Shown in pieces: positions 26,906 to 37,681 of a stretch of DNA of 64,000 nt. The position numbers were made by a program, and so were the translations under genes. Under the pieces are notes generated by a model. That model was not told where the DNA came from. It saw only the letters and a list, made by a program, of their open reading frames with translations, and made no database searches. The stretch's first letter is position 1; each line of letters opens with the position of its first letter. The DNA comes from Chrysomallon squamiferum. Its lineage: Eukaryota; Mollusca; Gastropoda; Neomphalida; Peltospiridae. The stretch lies in the NCBI GenBank assembly GCA_012295275.1, contig CM022679.1:5571657-5635656 (forward strand), read 5' to 3'.

Positions 26906-27594
26906 TTTGTTATCACAATGGAGTTGAATCTAAATAAATAATTAATTGCTTTGAAAATGTTAGTGTGAAGTTTCAGAGACTTTAAATAAAAGCAGATAAA
27001 TAAAAATGTAAAACAAATTTAATATTAATTTCACCATTTATTCTCCTTGGCAGTTTCTATGAATACATTTAGCATATAAAATAATTTAGACAAATTGTAG
27101 AATCTTTATTTTTTTTCAGTTGTGGTAAATTCAGAAAATAAAACACTATACTGGGATCTAAATGTATCAAGATATTTCAACTTGTGTTCCTTTGTATTTC
27201 TTTATCATATACTTTTACATCTTAAAATATACAACATGAAATTATTGTAATGTTTTCATTTAATACTTATATTTAATATTACATACAGGTAGATTTTGCT
27301 AGCAAAATTTAGGAATGAAATAAAGCAATAAGCTAGATTTTTTAGTTTCCACCGTATCAGGTAGATATCATATATATATATATATATATATACACATACA
27401 TACATATATAGATATATAGATAGATATTGGCTCATTAACTATTCTGTACACCAAAACCGATCCACATTCTAACATGATCTTAGCGTCAATAGATCCAGAG
27501 TAAAAAAATCTTATTATGTAATTATCAAATATATCAGATTGCATCCCTTTGAAAATATGAAAGTTGTTGCTTCGAATTACATCTATTTTGTTTT
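26906..27594 (+). other. Distal 3' flank of unit 1
   Basis: Matches 55390-55735 and 56588-56700 of unit 2. It holds a TA/CA microsatellite (27370-27420). The open - strand frame at 27368-27631 crosses this microsatellite and shows no domain. Confidence 0.5.
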
Positions 27595-27701
27595 GAAAAA
27601 GACATGTGAACTGCTGACCCCAAAAGTGCAAAGCAATGACATGAGAGCCAGTCTAAATAAATGGGTGGTGGGCATTGCTGCCGTTACTGATGATATGGCG
27701 T

Positions 27702-27811
27702 AATACTTGAGACATTTAGGCATTTAGCCTCATTCCCAAGACCCTCAGACATCAGGCCTAATGACTACAATTTCCAGGAATTAGGCCAAATGACTGCATT
27801 TTGGTTTGTAT
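27702..27811 (+). repeat. Left terminal inverted repeat of a decayed DNA transposon
   Basis: The segment containing cccaagaccctcagacatca, ggcctaatgactac and aattaggccaaatgactg is the imperfect reverse complement of 28935-29040 (gtcattaggccaaacacctg, acggtcttgggtgttaggc). About 90 positions align with roughly three-quarters identity by eye. Unit 1 lacks this left repeat because of a deletion near position 98. Confidence 0.7.
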
Positions 27812-27892
27812 TGTTTGACATACTGCCTGATAGCAGTTCAGGCAATCATGGGTTTAATGCTTTGCTTACATCTGTTCATGTAGGGATTAGTG

Positions 27893-28460
27893 GTTCAATT
27901 CAATTCTTTATTATCGTAAGCTTTACAGCTTATTGATACACAATATCAATAACAAAAAAATGCAAGAAGTACAAATAGTGACAGTATGATAAAAAAGAAA
28001 AAAACAACTTTGGAGAATATAAATAATATAACACATAAATTATATATAACTAACCAAAGCTTTTTCTACCTGGAATGCTTTAAACAAATATTTTCCCTAA
28101 TTACACAGTGATTTCTTATTTTCAATCTCATCCTCAAACTCACCACTGTTATATAATATAAATATTCTTTCTGCTCTCTCAGTATTCCTATATCTCTCAG
28201 TCTCAGCCGCCAGCTGATGTGAAGATAGCCTCACTTTTGTTAGGTATCTGTTATAGATCATTGGTTTAGATAAAACTAAATAAAACTGAATTATCATACC
28301 CAATTTATAATATTTGTGGTTGACCCTTTAACATTTAAAATATTTTTACAAAAATCTAAGTGAATTTTCTCAATAACATCTGCTTTTTGAAAGCCCCATA
28401 TCTCACTACCATAAAACAGCACACTAGTTACTAGTCTAAAAGTGACAGTAGAGAAATATA
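27893..28460 (-). mobile_element. Fossil LINE 3' fragment (unit 2, internally deleted)
   Basis: Same element as at 143-905. On the - strand an open stretch (28097-28303) reads RYLTKVRLSSHQLAAETE followed by RYRNTERAERI, typical of the region after the reverse transcriptase domain in several invertebrate LINE families. Upstream (28300-28440) a LFYGSEIWGF-like block and FCKNILNVKG are visible. About 220 bases between these blocks, present in unit 1, are missing here. Confidence 0.62.
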
Positions 28461-28599
28461 ATTTAAAGACATATTATTTACACTCTTCTTGAGAGCATAT
28501 GTTGCCTTATTGTTGTGTTATTCTTACATTAAAGACCAATGATGTTAATACCAACAGTCAAATAGATTTAATTCTTTGCTTACATCTGTTCCGAAAAGG

Positions 28600-28837
28600 C
28601 AAATATTCCAGGAACCAGTCTGATGTATGTCCCCAGAGACTATTGATGGATGATGTGAACAGAGAATGCACAATGTCTCTTAGAGAAGCAGTGTCAAAAG
28701 AGTCATCTGACAGCAGGGTCAAAGTGTTTGTGAAGTGCAACTGTGAGGTGACAAAGATGTGGGAAACAAAACACTGTAAATGTTTAAGGAACAATCTTTT
28801 GTGCAATTCAAGATGTCATAAGTTTGGACTGCTGTAA
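28600..28837 (+). pseudogene. Integrase-like Cys-rich tail remnant (unit 2)
   Basis: An open frame (28499-28837) ends in MSLREAVSKESSDS, then a Cys cluster of the form KCNCxxTxxWExxHCKCxRNNLLCNSRCHK. This spacing resembles the C-terminal Cys-rich tail of KRBA2-like integrases domesticated or encoded by DNA transposons. No DDE core is visible upstream, where a LINE fragment lies instead. It sits just inside the right inverted repeat at 28935-29040, so it is probably the 3' end of the coding region of a decayed TIR transposon. Confidence 0.5.
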
Positions 28838-28934
28838 TAAATAGAACACTACTTGATGTGTTTCAAAATAAATGTTTTTGAGCATCTGCAAGTCATTCTT
28901 TTTTATTTGGTCATTTTCCTTAATGACTCGAGGT

Positions 28935-29040
28935 CTATGTCAGTTGTTTGGTTTAATACCTGGACATTTTAGTCATTAGGCCAAACACCTGACGGTCTTG
29001 GGTGTTAGGCTAATCGCCCAAACATTTCAGGCATTAGACC
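28935..29040 (-). repeat. Right terminal inverted repeat of a decayed DNA transposon
   Basis: Partner of 27702-27811; the unit 1 equivalent is at about 1186-1272. Together they bound about 1.3 kb holding the Cys-rich integrase-like tail and a nested fossil LINE piece. The third-unit stub begins just after this position, so its upstream part cannot show whether the transposon was present there. Confidence 0.7.
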
Positions 29041-29082
29041 AAATGACTAGTTTGATAAACTGACTGTAATGTGTGTGTGTGT

Positions 29083-29119
<37 letters not shown>

Positions 29120-30290
29120 CAAAACAAAGTATCTAATGCAGTAACATAGAGCGAATAAATTTTAACAAATGTAAATTGAACTATTAGGAAACTGTAGTCC
29201 GTTCTAATATTTAATGTGTTTAAATAAAAGTAAAGAAAAATGCACCAAATCCAGTATGTTAATAAAAACAACTACTACTACTATAACAACTACAACAACT
29301 TTAATTTGTTAGAAAAAATTAACAGATTCACCCAATCTCATGGTTTAGAGAAGACGACTCTAAACTATCGAACGTTTAACGTAATGAATTGTTTTCCTTA
29401 CTCGATAAACTGAATGAATAAATGAGCTTCCTGGCAGACTTTACTGAGGAGCTTTGGAGAGGAGAAATCTGGAATCACGAGTTATCGTTCCCGTTGGTCC
29501 ACACTGGAATAAAGGCAGCGTGTAATACCAGCGAACAGTTTATCGCATATCAGTTCTTTCAAACAAATAGTTCACTGTTTCAATAACAGTATAAATGTCT
29601 AAGATATTAAACATTTAGACTTTTATTATAAAATAAAGGACGCGCATATTAGGGCTACAGAAAAAAGTAAAATATGGGATATATAGAGTAATTTATTTAA
29701 CAAATATGGTGTTTGTTATGTATTAATCCGATCGGACAAATTGTCAGCTAGCTGCATTACCGAAAAATCACATTTAGCATATTTATTTCTTTTGTTGTAC
29801 ATCTATTTTTCTCAAGTTTAATACTTCATAATTAATTGCAGTTTCATCATTTCATACTGATTATTGTTTTATATATCTGCCATGTTTATTTCCTTTAATA
29901 GGATCCATCAAGCTAAAAATATTATTATTTTTTTTATTATTATTACTTTTTTAATAAATAAATAAATAAATTTAAAAATAATAATGATAATTAAATTTGA
30001 AAAATTAAAATAAATATAATTTATGTTCTCAGATGTGTGCTACGTGGAAAAAACTGATTTCTTTCATTTTCCTCTTTCTTGTTTAAAAACCGAAAATAAA
30101 ATCATTTGAAACTTTTTATTTATAAAAATAACTACCAAAAAAAAAAAATGAATTTTCTAAATTCTTTACTTATCTAAAAATGCCCTCCAATTGAGTCCTA
30201 GTCATTCAAGTAAACTGTTAGTAAATATTCAAACAAAATTTGACAAAAATGGAAAGATCAGGGGGAAAAATACTAAAATAATAATAATAA

Positions 30291-30329
<39 letters not shown>

Positions 30330-30699
30330 ATCAGTTTGGATTTTTCAAAAGAAAATAACTAAGTGATATGACGACAGTTAAATGTTATCCCAAAAACCCT
30401 TAATTCTTCAAGTTCTATAATATTTGTTTGAATACAATCGGGGGGGGGGGTAAAAATCATTTGCTTTGCAGGCGTTCCACTTTTTTTTTAGTATCTATTT
30501 ATTTATTTATTTTTAATTTGAGGTAGATACGATTACTGGTTATTTGACAATGAAGCTGGAACGAAAAAGGAAAAACATTAGCTGATAATGTATTTTGACA
30601 CAGAGTTACTTCCTATGATAACTTGTTATATTAACCAACCGATAACTCTTCGATGTAACGGTTCTAAATGATTTTGCTGGCTTCGCTTTAGCACAAATA
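29041..30699 (+). other. Upstream flank of TRPM copy 2, proximal part
   Basis: Counterpart of 1273-2690. It contains a TG microsatellite (29070-29118), the conserved block 29472-29503, a GTA triplet tract (30292-30328) and a G10 run (30440-30449). No coding exon is identified. Confidence 0.5.
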
Positions 30700-31920
30700 C
30701 TCATTTAAAAAAAATTAAATTTATATTTATTTTTATTTATTTATTTTTAATAATGTGTATTTCTGCCGGAACTGCGTCCGCCATTTTCTGCCAAATCCGT
30801 GTGACCGGGATTTCCCCGATGGCGAGTGGTGTCTCTGCGTAAATCGCTTCTCATTAGTCAGGGGCTGGGAGTTTCGGTTATCCCTGATAGTATAATAAGC
30901 GGGAAATTCCCGTATACTCACTCGTTTTCGAATTTTTCAATTCGGTCAATTCGTTCGTTTCGGAGGAGAGTTCGAAAATTTGTTTCGTATTCAACACGTT
31001 AAAATCGGTCGTTTTCGATATCGGAGGATAATCTAAGGTAGATGGAGGCGAAGAACAATATTTAATTTTATTATATGTGAATTTATATTGAAATCTGACA
31101 CGGCTGAGAAAAGTTACAAACGCCGGAAAGAGGAGCTGTAACATCGAAATGGCTTCAAAATCAAACATGGCGGATGAAAATTCGATCTCTTAAAACGTCA
31201 GAATTAAAATATGCTGTATTACTAATTATTTATATTGCATTTTTAATAGCTTGAATTGAGAGGACTAGTTACCATCTATCTTCAGTCCAAATTTCACTAA
31301 TAAAATTTCATTATTAAGAAAGTTACATGCATTTTAGTGAAAAACAATAGGATTTTGGTCATGCCATTGTAATGCAAATGCATTAAATAATAGGACAATT
31401 AATTAGTGTTAATTGAAAACGTTAAAATGCTGTAACTTCCTTAATACTCAACAGAATCACATGATGTTTGTTGTTTTTATAGGGTTTTTAGAGTTCTTTT
31501 CAGCAATGTTATTTATGTTGAAGTTGGTAGTGTTTGAATTTTTTGTCCACATAAATTATTGTTTGTTAGGCTGCTGGTACCTTAATTAATAACTTCTTTT
31601 TAATTTTTAAAAAAGAGATTGGCATTGGTCTTCACTGAAAATTTCATCAAGAAAGCTTGATTATTAACAAAGATAGAGGGGAAAATGTTAAAATATTACT
31701 ATTTTTGGTCACAAACCTCTAATGACTTATATAGCGTTTAATCGGAAGAAAAAAAATTGCTTTTCAGGGGGTTTAAAATTGCTGCTACTTCCTTAATTTT
31801 TTACATATTCACTTGATCTTGGTATCATTTTAAAGTGGTTTACAAGCTCTATCCAACTGTCTTGACAAATTTGTCCACATACCTGAAATAGCCAATAGAT
31901 ATGGGGTTGTTTTTTTTCAA
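30700..31920. mobile_element. CpG-rich insertion specific to unit 2
   Basis: Unit 1 passes directly from agcacaaat (2638) to atcgtcctgag (2718), while unit 2 has about 1.2 kb extra. The first 450 bases (30750-31195) are CpG-dense and much richer in GC than anything nearby. They are bounded by oppositely oriented YY1-like motifs, ccgccatttt at 30778-30787 and aaacatggcgg at 31163-31173. The rest (31200-31900) is AT-rich with loosely repeated words such as ctgtaacttccttaat and ctgctacttccttaat. No coding domain is recognised, so an unknown transposon or promoter-bearing fragment is possible. Confidence 0.5.
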
Positions 31921-32630
31921 GAAAGGGACTTATCGTCCTAGGATACAAAAAATAAACAGACGGTAAAACAAACGTTATTACAATACTTTTAACAAATGTT
32001 CATTGTTGCATTATTTAGGGATTTTACTGAAAACACTATTGAATAATGACAAAAAACAATTTAAATATATGATTTATTTTCTGATACAATAAAAAGGCAT
32101 AAGCAGGTGCTTGTATTATGATACTATGTTACTAGTGTTAGTGGATCGTTTTATGAAACAATCATTTGTAAGTTTGTTGGTTTTTTTTTGGGGGGGTATC
32201 TTTTGTTTCAACCGTTTTCAGTTTGTGATTTACTGTAGCTATAGTTTTGTTTTACTTATTCGTAATAAAAGTATAAAAGTATTTAAATTTAAAACTGAAT
32301 AATAATAATAATTCATTGTTCTTCCTTTTTAGATTTGAATACAGATTTCAAAACAATTATTTTACTTTTTATTTATTAGAACCAGTAGTAATAGAAAAAA
32401 AAGTATCATTTCAGTGAAGATTTTTCAGAACAATCTTGCAAGACTCTTTAGTTCCTTAGTCTCACCAGTGCAGTCTTCCAGTACACAAATGAACAAACAA
32501 AGCCATGGTTTTGTAACTAATGGATGCCAGCCCAGAAATATATATATATATAAGATTTCATATGAAATAACTTTTTATTATTTTTAATTTATTATTATTA
32601 TTAACATTCTTTTATTTTTTTTATTATTAA

Positions 32631-32681
<51 letters not shown>

Positions 32682-33210
32682 CAACTATGAAGAATGAAAT
32701 GAAATCCATTTTTATAGGTTTTTAATAAATTATAACTCAGGTTTCATATAGCCCAAGTATGCTCTGGCATAGAGACAAAAAAAAAGCAGTGTCTGTATAA
32801 ATGTTTGAAATCTGTGCATTTTCATACTTCTGTCTTTAAATATGTGAAAGATATGATTTTCTTTTGGTGTTGTTTTTTTGTGTTTTTATTAAGTGTTCAA
32901 GCTATTTTTAAAAAATGTGTTTCTTTTGAATAATCTGGACATAAAATATTTCTGTTAGTTTAATATCGATACTGTTACATAGATTTTTTTTTTTTTTTTT
33001 TTTTCTTTTCAAATATTTTTTCTTTTCTCATGCTTTTACTTTAATTTATATCACTGACTGTTTTTTTAAATTATTTCTTTAAAATTTGTTTTCCTTGACT
33101 GAATAAACTAAAAATGTTATTTATTTTGAAAATGAATATTATTTGATTCATTTATTTTTGCTGGTGTTGCTGTTGCTGCTATTGTTAGTAATAGTATTAG
33201 TATTAGGATG

Positions 33211-33267
<57 letters not shown>

Positions 33268-33298
33268 TTAAATATTTAGTAATAATTTCTGTTTAAAG
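31921..33298 (+). other. Upstream flank of TRPM copy 2, distal part; exon 1 deleted
   Basis: Aligns with 2700-4587 of unit 1, but the roughly 240 bases holding exon 1 (4168-4247) are gone: agatatgattttctttt is followed by attaagtgttcaagc. It also contains a poly-T run (32630-32678) and a TTA tract (33208-33264). Confidence 0.6.
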
Positions 33299-33363
33299 TA
33301 ATGGTTGTCAGAGTGGACATATGACAAAGGAACAGACTTCATACCGAGTACAGAGCATACAAA
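33299..33363 (+). pseudogene. Decayed 5' half of TRPM copy 2 exon 2
   Basis: Begins after tttaaag like copy 1 exon 2, but the CxCG motif is now CQSG and the frame from the acceptor stops at a TGA. The exon is 158 bases against 175 in copy 1, a net change that is not a multiple of three. The frame that fits exon 3 opens at ATG 33364. Confidence 0.65.
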
Positions 33364-34980
33364 ATGGTAGCTGAAAAAACACAAAATGAGGGTCCATTGA
33401 AATCAACTGGAGAGATCAGTTTCGAGGGTTTTGATCATCATGCACAAAATTCTCCTGTAAATACTACTTAATCAGTTTTGTTTGCTGAATCTGAATTTAA
33501 CTAAAGCAGAAAAGTCAGAAAAATAATAATGTGTGTTATTGGTTTTTCATGGACAAATATATTTATAATTTAGTCAGGAAGATATTAAATCATAAATAAT
33601 ATTAATAGGTTTAGTTAACTGATTGTACTGAAATCAGAAAAATAGTAAAGTATATGTTGATGACTGGGCAGATGGTTTTTTTTTTTAATGTATTCAGGAA
33701 TGTATACACAGCACAACCACTGACTGAAATAATTTCAAATTCATGTGAATTATTTTTTATCTTTATGTATTTGCATGTGTGTATGCAAAACTGCATGAAT
33801 GTAATATATGTAGCTATATTATTCTAATTATTACTATTATTTTTAGTAATATTAAATTACGTATTTATTGTAATTGTTGTTGTTGTTGTTGTTGTTGTTT
33901 GAACAACTATTTCTTACTACAGTTTGTAAGACTTGGCACTAATTCTGATCCTGAAAAAGTCTGGAAACTCTTGAAGGAAGACTGGAACCTACCTACTCCA
34001 AAACTTCTCATCTCAGTTACTGGTGGTGCCAGATATTTTGATGTGAAGCCAGAAGTGAAGAGCATTCTAAAACAAGCACTGTGTCATGCTGCCACCAGCA
34101 CTGGTTTGTACATAGATGAGACAAATTTTAAATAGTTTATTTTTATTTTAAACATTTTTATCTTTCTAGTGAATGTACTAAAGTCAGTAGAATTTAAAGA
34201 TATAAACAATTTATATCTAGCATTATTTTTATTTTTAACCTTTTTACCTTTGTAATAACTTCATGAATGTAACATTTTTAGTTTGTTTCTAAGAAAGTGA
34301 ATAACAATATCAATCAGCTTTATTCTTTCTGTTTTATTTATTTTTTTTTTCTAAGGGGTTTTAGTATACAGAGTTATTTATTTCTATTGTAAATATGTGT
34401 TCTTTTGTCTTCATATTTATTTATTGTTTTTTGTTGTTTTTATTTTTCTTATTTTTTTTATTTATTTATTTATTTATTTTTTGCTTGTTTCATTACTGTT
34501 CTTTTTAATTGTAATTTGTAGGAGCTTGGATTATAACAGGAGGTACAGGAACAGGCATTATGAAGATGATTGGAGAAGCTGTACATGAATATATAATGCC
34601 TTCTAGCAAACAAAATGAAAAAATTGTGACCCTTGGTATAGTAACATGGGGAATAGTTTCCAACAGATCTGCTTTAGAGTCAAAAGGGGTGAGTTTGAAT
34701 TGGCTATACTTGTACTTGCATAATTATGTGTACTCTGGTAAACTTCAGAATATACTTGTGAACTGATATAACTTTAATAAGTTAATAAGTAATAACCATA
34801 ACAAAATATAAATGGAAAATTAGAACAAATAATTCAAAGAATTCATAACTGTAAGTTAATCTTTTTTTTTTAATTTAAAATTAAAATAAACACTGAATTG
34901 TCACCTTATATAATATATGTTTAATGTATTAGTATATTAAGTAACATCTATGTTAAGGTTTTTTATATATTTTAAAGAAT

Positions 34981-35026
<46 letters not shown>

Positions 35027-37681
35027 TTTTTTTTGTTTTTTTAATTTATGATTTGAATAAAATATAATAATATATCAGGATGAAGGACACTTTATTGCAA
35101 AATATGACATTGAAGATATCCAGATGGATGCTGAAGGTGCCCCATTAGATCACAATCATTCCCACTTCATACTTGTTGACAATGGAACAGAAAATATATA
35201 TGGAGGAGAAATAGAATTCAGAACAAAGCTTGAAAATTATATATCCAAAAAATCAGGTAATGTTAAAAGCAGTCTTCTTCAGAATAAGAGTAAGAACACT
35301 GTAATTGTATAAATGTTTTATCAAACGTGAATATTTAAAAAAATGAATGACAGTTTAGGAGAGAAAGTGAATATGAATATGCAATAAAATGTGTATGTTA
35401 TTAACGGTGTAAATGTACTGAAATATACAAATAATATGAGAAGTTTGTATGTAAATTTTATGAAACAGTTTGTTTATGTTGTTTGTATACATCCTTTATT
35501 ACACAGATTGTATGTGGTACAAATAGTTAAAGATTTTGGACACTATGTATAGTTTTAATTCCTTTTTGAATTAAGCATTTTCTTTTATTCATTTTATTAT
35601 TTAAGGAGAGGTGTAAAAATTTACTTTTTAGTTTTATTTACAATTTTTCCGACCAAAGATATTGATAATAATGTGTGTGTGTGTGATTAATTGATTTACA
35701 TAACTTCAGAATATAAAATTGTTTTATACTGAACAATCATTTTGACATATTAAAACATTAATTAAACAGAATATGGTGATTTAAGTCAAATTTAATATAT
35801 ACAACATGATAAAGAATTATAATGTGGCAGATAAACTATACTTTTACATAGAATTATTTGTAAATTTATGGAAGTAAAGCTCTTTTTTATTTTTTTATTA
35901 CTCTGTCAAAATTTTGCAGCTGAAACATCTGAACAGAAATCATTACAGGGTTGGTATCACTTTTTCCTATTGTTATAATAATCTACATTTTATTCAGAAC
36001 TGTAAATTTAGGTTTCTTGTCAGAGATGTCTTTTGATATTCTCCATCTATTTTCTATTTCTTTAAATTAAAATTTACTAAATTTTTCAAAGTGATAGAAA
36101 TAATTTAAGAACACACACACACATCAATGCTGTTGTTTATTGTTTTTTTTGGTTTCATATTTCTCTGTCATAATTTTGCAGCTGAAACTTCTGAACAGAA
36201 ATCATCACAGGGTTGGTATCACTGTTTCCTATTCTTATGAAAATGTATGTCTTTTTTAGAACTAAATTTAGGTTTCCTATCAGAGAGATCTTTTACAACA
36301 CTCTATTTTTTATTTTTTTATATTAAAATTTACTAAATTTATAGAAATAAAACAGATAATTTAATATACACAAAATGATAAAGAATTGTAATGTAGTAAA
36401 GAAACTATCATATGAATTCTTTTACATAGAATTATTTGTAAAACTACAAATAGAAAATATTTTAATTCACTTATTTTAATAGAACTTTATTACATTATTA
36501 TTATCATATCATAACTTTATTATATTATTCCTCCAATAGAACCTGTTCCCATTGTGACTTTGGTGGTGGAGGGTGGAATAAATACCATGGAAACCGTCTG
36601 TGAATCTGTCCACCAACATACACCTGTTGTTGTCATAGAGGGAACAGGGAGAGCAGCAGATTTTATATCTTTTGGTTATAAACTTACAAAACATTGTAAA
36701 AAGAAGTGAGTTTCCATACTTTATTTCTGATACACTTTCAGTGTCATTGTTATTGGTGTTGCTATTTTCACCTTCACCTTCCTGTTATTATTTTGATTAT
36801 TATTAAAAAAAAAATTATTAGTTTGGTTCCTTGCTGTAGTAGGAAATTGGGGATCTGTTGCCTTGGCACATTATTAGAAAGATTGTTTATTTACAACTTT
36901 CTGTTGCTGGAAAAACTGAAACTCAAATATCCTGATTAGTAACAAAAATTATAACAGCAACAATGTTTTTTAATATTTATTTATTTACTTTTAATATACA
37001 TTACAAAATAAAATGCTGAAGAAGATTTAGGACAATTTAAATTCAACTGTATATTATTAGTACTAAATGTATTTCTTTTTCAAGTCCTGCTAAACATTTT
37101 AACAAAAGGTTGAAAGACCATGCCAGAAGAATGTTTGTTAGGGATGGAAATGGCAAAGAGGACAGAGAGGAGATTTTAGAAAAATGTTTCAGTTATCTGA
37201 AAGAAACTTTAGAGTATAGAAATCTGGTAAATACATCAATAGTAATATTTCAAATAAATATTTTTTCATGTAAACAGGTTGTCAGAAAAGAAGAGTAAAA
37301 TCATTGTAATGTTTGGATGAAACTAATTCCATTATAAATATAAAAAGAAACAAAAGAAAAACAGTTCCATGAAAACATTTTCTATTTGTCTTGTGTTCTA
37401 ACATCTTCCTTCTCAAAAAAAATCAAATAAATAAATAAACTCCCAGCATAAGCTTATTTATAGACACAAAATGTTTGAATTGTATTGTACTGTTTAAATT
37501 GGAGGCACTAAAAGCAATAGCTGTCATACATAATTCCACAAAAACTGTTTATTTTTGCATCATTGATTTTCAAATAACAGTGTTTGTTTGTTTCAGGTTA
37601 CAGTTTTTGATCTTAAGACAGCAGATGCCAGAAAGGATAATAATACAATTAACCAAGCAATTCTCACTGCCTTGATTAAAG
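33364..37681 (+). CDS. TRPM copy 2 exons 2-8: SLOG/MHR1-2 region
   Basis: Retains LLISVTGGARYFDVKPEV, WIITGGTGTGIMKMIGEAV, VTLGIVTWGIVSNRSAL, HSHFILVDNGTEN and PVVVIEGTGRAADFISF. Exon 7 uses an acceptor seven bases upstream of that in copy 1 (tttttcaag before TCCTGC), adding codons NPA. Exon 8 ends AILTALIKG. Many amino-acid differences from copy 1 show long divergence here. Intron 5 contains two mini-exon modules. Confidence 0.9.

Larger units (their letters stand above)
1..27594 (+). repeat. Tandem duplication unit 1 (TRPM copy 1 and flanks)
   Basis: The first bases of the window reappear at 27595 (shared text includes tgaactgctgacccc and agtgcaaagcaatg). From there the order of flanking repeats, exons, introns and 3' flank is repeated once more. 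Intron and flank sequence aligns by eye over much of the length, with unit-specific insertions and deletions, so this is a segmental tandem duplication and not a retrocopy. The left edge of the unit may lie before the window. Confidence 0.9.

Noticed and set aside
30733-31168. Two minus-strand open frames in the CpG-rich block
   Set aside because: No recognisable domain and only a GC-rich composition effect; the block is better described as an insertion of unknown type.
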